A DNA stretch of 64,000 nt. It comes from Deltaproteobacteria bacterium. GTDB taxonomy: Bacteria > Myxococcota_A > UBA796 > SXON01. The stretch covers positions 1 through 64,000 of the forward strand of contig CANLGL010000008.1 in the NCBI GenBank assembly GCA_947490345.1, in the 5' to 3' direction. Below are positions 16,528 through 24,561 of the stretch, in pieces. How positions within the stretch are numbered: position 1 is the stretch's first letter; each line of letters begins with the position of its first letter. Under the pieces are notes generated by a model. It had not been told where the DNA came from, did not search any database, and saw nothing but the letters and a program-made list of their open reading frames with translations. The translations under genes were made by a program, and so were the position numbers.

Positions 16528-17469
16528 TTAGACCTGCACCTTCACAATCTTGCTGATCAGCACCCCGCCGATCACCTGGAGGGTCAGCATCAGGAAGATG
16601 AAGGCCCAGCCGAGTGCAGTGGTCCAAAGCCGAGAAATCAGCACCGGATCGATCACCCAAAGCGCGCCGGCAAGGACGAAGGGCATGAACACGATGATCA
16701 CGCCCTGGGAAACGCCCTGAGCGGTCAAGGACTTGACCTTTCCCGAGACTTTCTTTCGCTCGCGGATGGTGTTGGCCACCGTGTCGAAGGTCTCAGCGAG
16801 ATTGCCGCCAGATTGCCGGAGGATGTTGATGCTGGTGACGATGATCTGCACGTCCTCGGTGCCGATGCGCTTTTCCAGGTTGATGAGCGCATCTTCCAAC
16901 GGCACGCCCAGGCGCTGTTGGTTCAAGGTCAGCGCGAACTCCTGGCTGATGGGGTTGGGCAGCTCTTCGCGCACCATGTCCATGCTCTGAAGCAGAGAGA
17001 GTCCGGACTTCAGTCCGTTTGACATGAAGGCGAGCGCGTCCAGCAGCTGATCCTCGAAGAGGTCGATCCGCCGCTGCCACATCCATTCGACCACGGCGCG
17101 GGGCAGGCGATAGCCGGTGGGGAGGCCGAACGGGCCGGCGACCAACACGCTGACGACCAGAGCACGAATCACGTGATAGCCGGGGTGATCCCAGGGTAAT
17201 CCGCTGGTCAGGAACATTCCGAACGCGCCAAAGACCAGCACGCTGCTGACGATGCTCAACAGACACAGCGGAACGGAAACCTCAAGGAACATCCGATCGA
17301 ACTCGGTCTGCATCCACCGGACGTACCCGTGGGTCATGTCGTCGAAGATCTCCCAGGCCTTGGGCGCCGAGAAGTAGCCGACCCCGGCCCAGGCCACGAG
17401 CCCCACCCCGAGGGCGAGCAGCCGACCCATCGTGAGGCCGTCCCAAAACTGAGGAAACAGGTGGAACAT
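16528..17469 (-). CDS. tadB: Tad pilus inner-membrane platform protein TadB
   Basis: This 313-residue protein has two N-terminal membrane segments and a type II secretion system F domain (T2SF, about residues 160-290) with DALAFMSNGLKSGLSL and LRQSGGNLAETFDT. Two C-terminal membrane helices follow. In Tad/Flp systems such proteins form the platform on which the TadA ATPase drives pilus assembly. The start MFHLFPQF at 17469 overlaps the tadA stop by one base (TGATG), so translation is coupled. Only one T2SF gene is present here, whereas canonical tad loci carry tadB and tadC; the partner may lie elsewhere. It is the last gene of the minus-strand tad operon. Confidence 0.87.
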   Translation of the reverse strand: MFHLFPQFWDGLTMGRLLALGVGLVAWAGVGYFSAPKAWEIFDDMTHGYVRWMQTEFDRMFLEVSVPLCLLSIVSSVLVFGAFGMFLTSGLPWDHPGYHVIRALVVSVLVAGPFGLPTGYRLPRAVVEWMWQRRIDLFEDQLLDALAFMSNGLKSGLSLLQSMDMVREELPNPISQEFALTLNQQRLGVPLEDALINLEKRIGTEDVQIIVTSINILRQSGGNLAETFDTVANTIRERKKVSGKVKSLTAQGVSQGVIIVFMPFVLAGALWVIDPVLISRLWTTALGWAFIFLMLTLQVIGGVLISKIVKVQV

Positions 17470-19667
17470 CAGGCCCGACCGCGCGGGGTGGTCGCCTGCC
17501 CTGGCGCGGCGAAGATGCCCCGCGGGACCTCGATGCCAAGCTCGCCCAGCTTGGACACGAACTTGGGCACAAAGCCGGTGGGTCCGAAGGTCCCAATCAC
17601 CTTTCTTTGCGCGTCTACGCCGGTCTGCTTGAACGCGAAGCACTCCTGCATCGTGATGGTCTGCGCCTCCATCCCCGAGACCTCGCACACCGAAAGGATG
17701 CGCCTGCTACCGTCGCTGAGTCGCGACACCTGAACGATGATGTTGATGGCGCTCGCGATCTGCTCGCGAATGGCGCGCGACGGGAGATCGAGACCGGCAA
17801 ACATCACCAACGTCTCCAAGCGTGACAGCGCGTCGCGCGGAGTGTTCGCGTGCACCGTGGTCAGCGATCCGTCGTGACCAGTGTTCATTGCCTGAAGCAT
17901 GTCCACCGCTTCGGCGCCTCGACATTCGCCGACGACGATGCGGTCGGGCCGCATGCGGAGGGAGTTTTTGACCAGGTCCCGGATCTTGACCTCGCCGACT
18001 CCCTCGATGTTTGCAGGTCGCGACTCAAGACGTACGACATGCGGCTGGCGGAGCTGGAGTTCGGCGGCGTCCTCGATGGTGACGATACGGTCATCCTCAG
18101 GAATGAAGCTTGAGAGTACGTTGAGCAGCGTCGTCTTGCCCGAGCCAGTGCCGCCGGAGATCACGATGTTGAGCCGCGCCTGGACACAAGCGCGCAGGAG
18201 ATCGGCGAGGTCATGGGTGAGGCTGCCGAAGCGGACCAGGTCGTCCACCTTCATTGGCTCTCGGGCGAACTTTCGAATGGTGATGCTGGGACCGTCGATC
18301 GCCAGCGGCGGAATGATCGCGTTGACACGACTCCCGTCGGCGAGTCGGGCGTCCACCATCGGCGACTTTTCATCGATGCGGCGACCTAGCGGGGTCACGA
18401 TGCGCTCGATCACCGCCATGAGCTGGGCGTCATCGGTGAAGCTGTACTCGGTCTTACGGAGCTTCCCGTTGATTTCCGCGAAGACATTGTCGCGACCGTT
18501 GACCATGATCTCGGTGACGCGTTCGTCGGCGAGCAGATCTTCCAGCGCGCCGAGTCCCAACGCTTCATCGCAGACTTCCTTGACGATGCGGCGACGCTCG
18601 TTGCGGTCGGTGACGCTGGCGCCCTCCTCGTCCAGCACCTTGGCCACCGCAGCCTCGGCGCGCTCCCGCAAGAGCTTGTCCCGATCCGGCCGGCCGCCCA
18701 CCTCGCGATCCAGCCGCTTGAGGTCCAAGACCTCCGGAAGGCGCTTGTGGATCAGCATTTTCAGCCGCGTGCGGTTGTCCATCTCCTTGGCCGAGCGGCC
18801 GGTCTTGCCGCCGCCGCGGGACTTGAGGAAGCCCTCGATGGCCTTGTCCTGCTCCTGGGTCACCTCGACGCCGCGATGTTGGTCCACCGACTGGCCGCGC
18901 CCGCGCTCGACGGCGGCCAATTGGTCGAGGATGCCCTTCTCGACGAGCTGACGGACGAGCTCGTCGTAGGTGCGCGAGAGCGCGGCGCGGGGGGCGTCCA
19001 TCACAAACGGCGCGGCTTTGAGCGCGGCGTCGAGGGTGAGCGTGTCGTCCCTGGGGAGCACGACGAGCGCGGCGCGGCCCAGTCGGACGGCGACCGCCTC
19101 CCGGGGAAGGGGGCCGGCGGCGTCGTGAGCGTTGACCACGAACTTCACCAGCGCCTGCGGGAAGTGGAGACTCTGCAAGTGATCGGCGAACTGCCGCGTC
19201 GCCGCCAACGAGGTGGGGGTGGCCGAGGCGAGCAGGAAGATGCCAGAGGCCCGCTCCATCGCCACGATGTTCGCCGGGTCCACGCCCGCGCCGGCGTCGA
19301 TGACGATGTAGTCGCACAGCGGGCCGGCCAGGTCCAGCACCTTGCGGATGCCCTCCGGGGCGACCTTCCTGGCCGCCTGGGGGTTTGCCGCCAGCGGCAG
19401 GACGCCTACCCCCGTGCCGTGCGCCTGAATGTACGGGCCGAAGGTCTGGGGCGTCAGCTGGTCGACGTACGGGAGGAACTCCGCGATCGTGCGCGCCTCG
19501 GTGATTCCGAGGAGCGCCGCGACATCGCCCACGCCGCTGACGTCCAGGTCGACGATCATCACCCGTTTGCGTGTCTCCTTGAGGAGAGACAGCGCAAAGT
19601 TTACCGCGAAGCTTGTTTTTCCGACGCCGTCGCGGGCGCCACCGACGACGACGAAACGGCAGGCCAT
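17469..19667 (-). CDS. tadA: TadZ-TadA fusion: localisation ATPase joined to pilus assembly ATPase
   Basis: Two proteins normally encoded separately are fused. Residues 1 to about 265 are a MinD/ParA-like TadZ (CpaE) domain with a deviant Walker A, GGARDGVGKTSF, and VMIVDLDVSGVGD. Residues about 300-732 are the TadA/CpaF secretion ATPase, with GGTGSGKTTLL near 500, a VTIEDAAELQ Walker B region, MRPDRIVVGECRGAEA and HDGSLTTVHANTPRDA. TadZ places the Tad machine in the cell, and TadA powers pilus assembly at the inner membrane. The 732-residue length and continuous frame make a true fusion likely. It starts 1 bp after the secretin stop and overlaps tadB by one base. Confidence 0.92.
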   Translation of the reverse strand: MACRFVVVGGARDGVGKTSFAVNFALSLLKETRKRVMIVDLDVSGVGDVAALLGITEARTIAEFLPYVDQLTPQTFGPYIQAHGTGVGVLPLAANPQAARKVAPEGIRKVLDLAGPLCDYIVIDAGAGVDPANIVAMERASGIFLLASATPTSLAATRQFADHLQSLHFPQALVKFVVNAHDAAGPLPREAVAVRLGRAALVVLPRDDTLTLDAALKAAPFVMDAPRAALSRTYDELVRQLVEKGILDQLAAVERGRGQSVDQHRGVEVTQEQDKAIEGFLKSRGGGKTGRSAKEMDNRTRLKMLIHKRLPEVLDLKRLDREVGGRPDRDKLLRERAEAAVAKVLDEEGASVTDRNERRRIVKEVCDEALGLGALEDLLADERVTEIMVNGRDNVFAEINGKLRKTEYSFTDDAQLMAVIERIVTPLGRRIDEKSPMVDARLADGSRVNAIIPPLAIDGPSITIRKFAREPMKVDDLVRFGSLTHDLADLLRACVQARLNIVISGGTGSGKTTLLNVLSSFIPEDDRIVTIEDAAELQLRQPHVVRLESRPANIEGVGEVKIRDLVKNSLRMRPDRIVVGECRGAEAVDMLQAMNTGHDGSLTTVHANTPRDALSRLETLVMFAGLDLPSRAIREQIASAINIIVQVSRLSDGSRRILSVCEVSGMEAQTITMQECFAFKQTGVDAQRKVIGTFGPTGFVPKFVSKLGELGIEVPRGIFAAPGQATTPRGRA

Positions 19668-19668
19668 C

Positions 19669-21105
19669 TTACTGCCGGACCTCTGAGAGATTGAACTTCT
19701 CCTGGATCTCCTTGTTGGCCGTCGTGCTCGACTCGTGGATCTGCGGCGTCACGAAAACCAGGAACTGCGACTTGGACTTCTTGTAGTCCTTGGACCGGTA
19801 CAGGGTGAACACGGAGTCCGGCAAGCTGGCGCCGTCGGGAAGCTTGTTGTAGTTGACCCGGTCGCTGACCCGTTCCAGGCCACCAATCACGATACTTTCC
19901 CCACCACGACAGAACTGAGCGGTGGTGATCTCGGACTGGTCGACGCTCTGGAAACCGCTGGGCGCAACTTCACCCAAGGAGCTGACCTCGACCTTGATCT
20001 GCATGTCCACGTTGCTGCCGGCGGCGTAGGGCGTCACGTCCATCTTGATGCCGACGTCGATGAACTCGATGACCTTCTGGCCGTTGTCGTTGAAGACGAA
20101 GGGGACCTTGCTTCCGGAGAAGATGTGGGCAGTGTCGCCGCTCTTCACCGAGATGGTGGGGTTCTCGAGCACGCGGACGTAGCCGGTGCTCCGGGCCTGT
20201 TGGAGCTTGGGCAACAGCCCGGTGATCTCAGCGGTGGCGGCGCCGGTGATGTCGCTCCAGCCGCTGCCATCGTTGGTAGCGCCCAACTCGAACACCACTC
20301 CGGGGGAGCTCAGCGGCGTCCACTCGATGTTCCACTGGTCCTCCATCGACTTGGTCAGCTCCACGAAGTGAACGACCAACACGATCGTGGGCGCGTCTCC
20401 GGGCACACGCTCCACCGCGCGCACCTCCAGGACGTTGATCACATCGGGGTAATAGGCGCGCGCGATCGCTTCCGCCCGCTTGCTGGCGGCGTCGCTGTGC
20501 ACGACCCCCTCCAGCATGATTTTGCGGCTGACCAGGCGTACGTTGACGCCGGGGGTCGCAATCTCCTTCTGGATCATCGCCGCCAGCAGTCGCTGCGAAA
20601 CGGGCGAGAGCGTGACCATCGACTCCACCAGTTGCTCTTTGTCGTCGAGCTCCTGAACGCGCCGAATCTCCTCGTCCAGGCTCACTTCGCCTTGGATGTA
20701 GATGCGGTCGCTGATGATCTTGAAGGAGAGTCCCTCGATGTCATCGAGGAGCACCTTGACGTTCTTCATGACTTTGGCGAGGTTGGCGGGGATGACCGTC
20801 ACCTCGAATTCATCGCGCCGAATGCCCTTGGTATCGTAGATGATGATGTTGGTGGTGCCAACCTCGCGACCGGCAAGCAGAAGCTGACGCTCATCGCGCA
20901 GCGGGACCACCTTGAGCACCTCGCTGCTCCCGACGCTGACGTCGCCGAAGGTGTAGGGCACGTCGACTGCGGCTTGGTTGTTGAGCACGACCACCTGGTC
21001 CGGGATGGCCTCCTCGGCGTGGGCGATGGTCGGGGCCAGCGCAAGGGCACCAGCGGCCACACCGAGCGACCGGGCGAACACGAGGGCGCTGAGGCGGCTG
21101 CGCAT
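19669..21105 (-). CDS. cpaC: Tad pilus outer-membrane secretin CpaC/RcpA
   Basis: The 478-residue protein has a cleavable signal peptide (about 30 residues ending AHA-EE), then an N-terminal pilus/secretin domain (about 35-110) and a BON-like middle region (about 110-215). The C-terminal secretin channel domain (about 240-445) includes VRVLENPTISVKSGDTA, GSKVPF and a VGIKMDVTP segment. Secretins form the outer-membrane pore through which the Flp pilus exits. The start overlaps the cpaB stop by one base (TGATG). The 25 or so residues after the secretin domain are Lys/Ser-rich. It sits between cpaB and the TadZ-TadA gene, as in other tad loci. Confidence 0.92.
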   Translation of the reverse strand: MRSRLSALVFARSLGVAAGALALAPTIAHAEEAIPDQVVVLNNQAAVDVPYTFGDVSVGSSEVLKVVPLRDERQLLLAGREVGTTNIIIYDTKGIRRDEFEVTVIPANLAKVMKNVKVLLDDIEGLSFKIISDRIYIQGEVSLDEEIRRVQELDDKEQLVESMVTLSPVSQRLLAAMIQKEIATPGVNVRLVSRKIMLEGVVHSDAASKRAEAIARAYYPDVINVLEVRAVERVPGDAPTIVLVVHFVELTKSMEDQWNIEWTPLSSPGVVFELGATNDGSGWSDITGAATAEITGLLPKLQQARSTGYVRVLENPTISVKSGDTAHIFSGSKVPFVFNDNGQKVIEFIDVGIKMDVTPYAAGSNVDMQIKVEVSSLGEVAPSGFQSVDQSEITTAQFCRGGESIVIGGLERVSDRVNYNKLPDGASLPDSVFTLYRSKDYKKSKSQFLVFVTPQIHESSTTANKEIQEKFNLSEVRQ

Positions 21106-21938
21106 CAGTTGCCCCCTTCGATAAGGCGGTAGCTGGGTCGCGGCTTGTACCGGACCTGCTCCGGGATGCCGAGCGTCGACTGCACGGTCGCTGGGACGAG
21201 CTCGGTCGTGCCTTCAGATTCGTAGAGCGAGCGCAGGACCAGCGTGAGGTTGCCGAGCTCCTGCGCCATCGCCAACCGTTGGGCCTCCACCGGGATCACC
21301 GCGACGGTGATCGTGGCGCGGCTCATCAGGCTTTCCGACGGGCCGGGGGGCGCGTCCTCGGCGATCGCGTCGACCCCCTCGGGCGGCAGCGTGCGCACCT
21401 GCCGCGCCGTGATGGTGCCAATGTCGTCGACCACGCTGAGAACCTGGATGTCCTGCATGATGGTGACGGTGCGGAGATCGCTTTTCTCGCCGGTGCCGAA
21501 ATCGAAACTACCGAGGATATCTACGTGATTTCCGGCCTTGACGTGGCCGCCGACGGCGTTGAACACATCGACCGCCAGGGCCAGTGCCCGTGTGCCCTTG
21601 GGGATGTAGAAGGCGAGTCCCGCATCGTCGGCAGTGACGAGTTTTGTAGCTACAACCTGTTCTCCCGCGAAGATCGGCACCGAGGTGATCTGCCCGATCA
21701 CGTCGTCAACCTTGGTCAGCGCCTTCGGCTGCTGCCACTTTCGGGGTACCTCGACCGCCTGGACCATCGTCTCGTCGAGACGGATGTTCGGCGGGATATC
21801 CCTTGTAGCAACCAGAGTTGTCAGGGGCTCCGAGTCGTAGAGCAGCGACGCTTCTCGCGACGCAACGTACTGGCACTGGGCAAATGTAGCCACGATGGCG
21901 ACCACAAGCGAGATGACGAGACCGCGGACGTTCTTCAT
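21105..21938 (-). CDS. cpaB: Tad pilus assembly protein CpaB/RcpC
   Basis: This 277-residue protein has a single N-terminal membrane segment (MKNVRGLVISLVVAIVATF), followed by an SAF domain (about residues 40-110; TLVATRDIPPN, GQITSVPIFAGEQV). The CpaB-type beta domain then contains ALAVDVFNAVGGHVKAGNHVDILGS-like residues near 120-145 (positions 21495-21580). CpaB/RcpC works in the periplasm, stabilising the secretin or modifying pilin. The gene is first in the block cpaB-cpaC-tadZA-tadB. A dispersed repeat with a hairpin lies just upstream (21962-22049), between it and the pilin-like gene, and may separate transcripts or reduce read-through. Confidence 0.88.
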   Translation of the reverse strand: MKNVRGLVISLVVAIVATFAQCQYVASREASLLYDSEPLTTLVATRDIPPNIRLDETMVQAVEVPRKWQQPKALTKVDDVIGQITSVPIFAGEQVVATKLVTADDAGLAFYIPKGTRALALAVDVFNAVGGHVKAGNHVDILGSFDFGTGEKSDLRTVTIMQDIQVLSVVDDIGTITARQVRTLPPEGVDAIAEDAPPGPSESLMSRATITVAVIPVEAQRLAMAQELGNLTLVLRSLYESEGTTELVPATVQSTLGIPEQVRYKPRPSYRLIEGGN

Positions 21939-21961
21939 GGCCGCGGAAGTCTACCACGTAA

Positions 21962-22049
21962 GGGGGAAAGGGCTCGCCGCCCTCTCCCCCTACCGCGCCG
22001 TCCCCTCCGGCCTCCAACCTGCGGTTTCCGGCCTACGGCGCCCGCCGCG
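21962..22049. repeat. Dispersed 88-bp repeat, copy B, with strong hairpin
   Basis: This is the second copy of the element at 11424-11511, in the same orientation and without gaps. The first 29 bp (21962-21990) are identical in both and form the GGGGGAAAGGGC/GCCCTCTCCCCC hairpin. It sits between the small pilin-like gene and cpaB within the tad locus. The following CT-rich stretch (22070-22120) has no other recognisable content. Confidence 0.75.
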
Positions 22050-22122
22050 CGGATAGCGCGCCGTGCGCGGCGCTTTCCCCCTCTCCGCGCTCGCTGTGCC
22101 GCCCGAGCGGCAGCACGGCGAG

Positions 22123-22302
22123 CTACCTCATGTCGCCGCTGCCGTTGGTCTCGGCCTGCCGGTATAGGCTCCCCAGGTCGTCATCCAGGCCGTCGATGCC
22201 CTGGCGGAATCCGGGAATGAAGGCGTACGCGGCAAGCGCGAGTCCCACGCTGAGGACGGACACCAGCAACATCCATTCGACGGTCGACTGGCCACGGCGC
22301 AT
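22123..22302 (-). CDS. Small Flp/TadE-like pilin, copy 1
   Basis: This 59-residue protein begins MRRGQSTVEWMLLVSVLSVG. The basic leader, glycine, then Q-S-T-V-E followed by a 20-residue hydrophobic helix is the class III (Flp/TadE-like) prepilin pattern: cleavage after Gly and Glu at position +5. The tail is short, polar and acidic (GIDGLDDDLGSLYRQ). A ribosome-binding-like AAGGGG precedes the ATG. It is the last of three similar tiny genes interleaved with the prepilin peptidase gene that could process them. Whether it is the major Flp pilin or a minor TadE-type pseudopilin cannot be decided; it is shorter than typical TadE. Confidence 0.8.
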   Translation of the reverse strand: MRRGQSTVEWMLLVSVLSVGLALAAYAFIPGFRQGIDGLDDDLGSLYRQAETNGSGDMR

Positions 22303-22320
22303 GGCCCCTTTCTACCATGT

Positions 22321-22848
22321 CTACCAGAGCTCCGGCCACTCGTGGAGGCGCGCCGCCACGATTCCGGCGGCGATCACGGGTCCGAAGGGGACGACCGTCG
22401 TCTTGCCATCCCACTCAGCCATGAAGGACTTCATCGGCTGCCGCCTCGCCACCGCCTTGACCAACGCCACGCAGAAACGAAGGAAGTGACCGAGGCGTCC
22501 CTTGGCGGCCAAAACCGCCAACGCGAACGGAAAGTTGAGCAAGAAGCCAATCAACATCCCACGGAGGATCAGCTCGGGTCCGGCGACCGCGCCGGCCGCC
22601 ATCACCAGCTTGACGTCCCCGGGGCGGTAGGCGCCACCGAACTTCCACAGGCCCACGCCCACTCCGAACGCGGCGAGCAGGCCCGCCGCCCCGTCCCACC
22701 AGTGCGGCGCCGCGATCGGCGCCAGGAGCACGCCGACAGCCATCACCGGGAAGGTGAGCCAGTTTTTGATCTTTCCGGTGGTGATGTCGGTGTAGCAGGC
22801 GATGGCAAGCAAGCCCGCCATCACGACGTCGCGCGCGTCCCAGACCAT
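22321..22848 (-). CDS. cpaA: A24-family prepilin peptidase (TadV/CpaA)
   Basis: This polytopic 175-residue protein carries the two aspartate motifs of A24 aspartic prepilin peptidases: CYTDITTGKIKN near residue 18 and YRPGDVKLV near 75 (the GD motif). It lacks the N-terminal methylase domain of PilD, as is normal for TadV/CpaA. It cleaves the leaders of Flp and TadE-like prepilins on the cytoplasmic face of the inner membrane. It lies between small pilin-like genes, 6 bp after one and 18 bp before the next, which strongly supports that substrate assignment. Confidence 0.9.
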   Translation of the reverse strand: MVWDARDVVMAGLLAIACYTDITTGKIKNWLTFPVMAVGVLLAPIAAPHWWDGAAGLLAAFGVGVGLWKFGGAYRPGDVKLVMAAGAVAGPELILRGMLIGFLLNFPFALAVLAAKGRLGHFLRFCVALVKAVARRQPMKSFMAEWDGKTTVVPFGPVIAAGIVAARLHEWPELW

Positions 22849-22854
22849 CGGGGG

Positions 22855-23010
22855 CTACGGGTACGGCATCTGAACGGTGCGGCGGACAGTGTCGAAGCCG
22901 CCCGACACGCCTTCGGTGAGCAGCGTCCACACGGCGGCAAGCCCCACCACCAGCACGCTGACCGTCAGCATGTACTCGACCAGCGATTGACCACGGCGAA
23001 GCCTTCTCAT
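22855..23010 (-). CDS. Small Flp/TadE-like pilin, copy 2
   Basis: A 51-residue protein starts MRRLRRGQSLVEYMLTVSVL: a basic leader, cleavable Gly, then Q-S-L-V-E-Y and a hydrophobic helix, the classic Flp-type signal with Glu at +5 and Tyr at +6. The tail (LLTEGVSGGFDTVRRTVQMPYP) is short. The frame is open 96 bp further upstream, but the ATG at 23010 overlaps the stop of the next small gene (ATGA) and begins the leader. The Glu-Tyr pair makes this the best candidate for the major Flp pilin of the locus. Its neighbours encode two similar proteins and the prepilin peptidase. Confidence 0.82.
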   Translation of the reverse strand: MRRLRRGQSLVEYMLTVSVLVVGLAAVWTLLTEGVSGGFDTVRRTVQMPYP

Positions 23011-23183
23011 TCCGATACCCACTCGACGATCTGATCGAACATCGCGGTCTCCTGGAGGCGGATGGACACGTCGTTGACGAGAGACAGTAACCGATCGAAC
23101 TGCCACCAGCAGAGTCCGAGAAGCACCAACATGATCGCGGTGAAGCGGAGCATTCCTTCGACGCTGCTCTGGCCGCTCTGCAT
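23007..23183 (-). CDS. Small Flp/TadE-like pilin, copy 3
   Basis: This 58-residue protein begins MQSGQSSVEGMLRFTAIMLV. The leader is only three residues before the predicted cleavage Gly, then Q-S-S-V-E and a hydrophobic helix (IMLVLLGLCWWQF), and an amphipathic tail (LVNDVSIRLQETAMFDQI). The G-Q-S-x-V-E signature is shared with the two sister genes, but this copy is more diverged and has a Trp pair in the helix. It may be a minor pseudopilin. The stop overlaps the start of copy 2 by 4 bp, and thiS ends 4 bp upstream. Confidence 0.75.
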   Translation of the reverse strand: MQSGQSSVEGMLRFTAIMLVLLGLCWWQFDRLLSLVNDVSIRLQETAMFDQIVEWVSE

Positions 23184-23186
23184 GGA

Positions 23187-23384
23187 TCAGCCGCCCCCGA
23201 CCGCGCGGATGATCTCAACCGTGTCGCCACCGCTGACGACGCGATCATGCTGTGAGCGAGGCACCACCTCGCCGTTATGGGCGATCGCCACCGCGTCAGG
23301 GCGTGCGCCGGTAAGCTGTACCAGCGCCAACAGCGTGAGCCCATCGGGCAGCTCGCGGTCCACGCCGTTGACCCGGAGACGCAT
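23187..23384 (-). CDS. thiS: ThiS-like sulfur carrier protein
   Basis: This 65-residue ubiquitin-fold protein ends in VGGG and has the ThiS-type sequence (MRLRVNGVDRELPDG, VAIAHNGEVVPRS, GDTVEIIRAVGGG). ThiS is adenylated at its C-terminal Gly-Gly and converted to a thiocarboxylate that donates sulfur for the thiazole of thiamine. The three terminal glycines leave an extra residue after the usual GG, so processing may be needed, or the true terminus is the last GG. Its position is unusual: it overlaps the pilT-like stop by one base (TGATG) and precedes pilin genes, with no thiamine gene nearby. MoaD is an alternative, but the sequence fits ThiS better. Confidence 0.85.
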   Translation of the reverse strand: MRLRVNGVDRELPDGLTLLALVQLTGARPDAVAIAHNGEVVPRSQHDRVVSGGDTVEIIRAVGGG

Positions 23385-24475
23385 CAGCGCGCTGGGAAGC
23401 CCGGGCGCGCCGGGGTGGTGGCAGGAACGTCGTCGAAGAGCTTGGGATCATTGGCGAGCTGCATCGCCGCCTCCCGGGTGATCTGCTTCTTCATTGCCAG
23501 GTCCTTCAGCGCCATGCCCATCGTCTGTTGACCATCCCCGCGTCCGGCCTGCATCATACTCGGAATCTGAAAGAGCTTGTTCTCCCGGATCAAGTTTCGA
23601 ATCGCCGCGGTGACAATCATGATCTCCTGGGCAGCGACACGCCCGGGCTCGAAGGCCTTACGGACCAGCGCCTGGGTCACCACGGCCATCAACGAGCTCG
23701 CGAGCATCGTGCGGATCTGCTGCTGCGCTTCATGGGGAAAAGCGTCGATGAGTCGATCGACCGTCTCGGGAGCAGAGTTGGTGTGCAGCGTCCCGAAGAC
23801 GAGATGCCCGGTTTCTGCCGCACTGATCGCGAGGCTGATCGTCTCGAGGTCGCGCAGTTCGCCCACGAGGATGACGTCCGGGTCCTCGCGCAGGGCGCTG
23901 CGCAGGGCGGCGGAGAAGGACTTGGTGTCGGTACCCACCTCGCGCTGGTTGACCAGCGACTTCTGCGGCGGGTGCACGAACTCGACGGGGTCCTCGATGG
24001 TGAGGATGTGCTCCGCGCGCGTGCGATTGATGTGATCGATGAGCGCCGCCAACGTGGTGGACTTTCCCGAGCCGGTTGGCCCGGTGAGCAACACCAGTCC
24101 GCGCTTGAAGCTGACGATTCGCTGGAAGACCGGCGGCAGCCCCAGCTCCTCCATGCTCAGGATGCGCGACGGGATCTGGCGCATCGCGACGCCGATGCCG
24201 CGCGATTGCGTGAAGACGTTTACCCGGAAGCGCGCAAGGCCTTTGAATGCCACCGCGAAGTCCGTCTCAAGGTTGTTCTCGAACGCGATGCGTTGTTTCT
24301 CGGGCATCATCGAGTAGGCCAGCCGCTTGGCGTCGTCGGGCGTCAGCGGCGGCACGTCCAGGCGGATCACTTCGCCGTCTCTGCGCACCGCCGGACGCTC
24401 GCCAGCGCCGAAGTGAACGTCGCTCGCTTTGGTTTCGATGGCTGCCTTGAGCAGCTCGTGAATCCGGATGGCCAT
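23384..24475 (-). CDS. pilT: PilT/PilU-family pilus retraction ATPase
   Basis: The 363-residue hexameric secretion-type ATPase carries GPTGSGKSTTLAALI (Walker A near residue 125), an ILTIEDPVEF Asp box, DVILVGELRDLETI (Walker B) and GTLHTNSAPETVDR (His box). The N-terminal ELLKAAIETKASDVHF is the standard PilT opening, so MAIRIHELL at 24475 was chosen over an ATG 48 bp upstream that adds only Arg/Pro residues. PilT powers type IV pilus retraction. No type IV pilus gene is adjacent; here it heads the tad operon, which might give this Tad pilus a dedicated retraction motor (inference). PilU is the main alternative. Confidence 0.88.
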   Translation of the reverse strand: MAIRIHELLKAAIETKASDVHFGAGERPAVRRDGEVIRLDVPPLTPDDAKRLAYSMMPEKQRIAFENNLETDFAVAFKGLARFRVNVFTQSRGIGVAMRQIPSRILSMEELGLPPVFQRIVSFKRGLVLLTGPTGSGKSTTLAALIDHINRTRAEHILTIEDPVEFVHPPQKSLVNQREVGTDTKSFSAALRSALREDPDVILVGELRDLETISLAISAAETGHLVFGTLHTNSAPETVDRLIDAFPHEAQQQIRTMLASSLMAVVTQALVRKAFEPGRVAAQEIMIVTAAIRNLIRENKLFQIPSMMQAGRGDGQQTMGMALKDLAMKKQITREAAMQLANDPKLFDDVPATTPARPGFPAR

Positions 24476-24561
24476 CGGGTGCCGGGGAGGCCGGCGAGTA
24501 TCGCACGACCGGCGCCTTCGCATCGCCCCCGCGCCGCGCGGCGCGATAAAGGTGCCGCGAC

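Noticed and set aside
24530-24545. Perfect 16-bp GC palindrome between pilT and the asparagine-synthetase-like gene
   Set aside because: It is composed only of G and C in a GC-rich region, so chance is likely; no A/T-rich operator features were seen.
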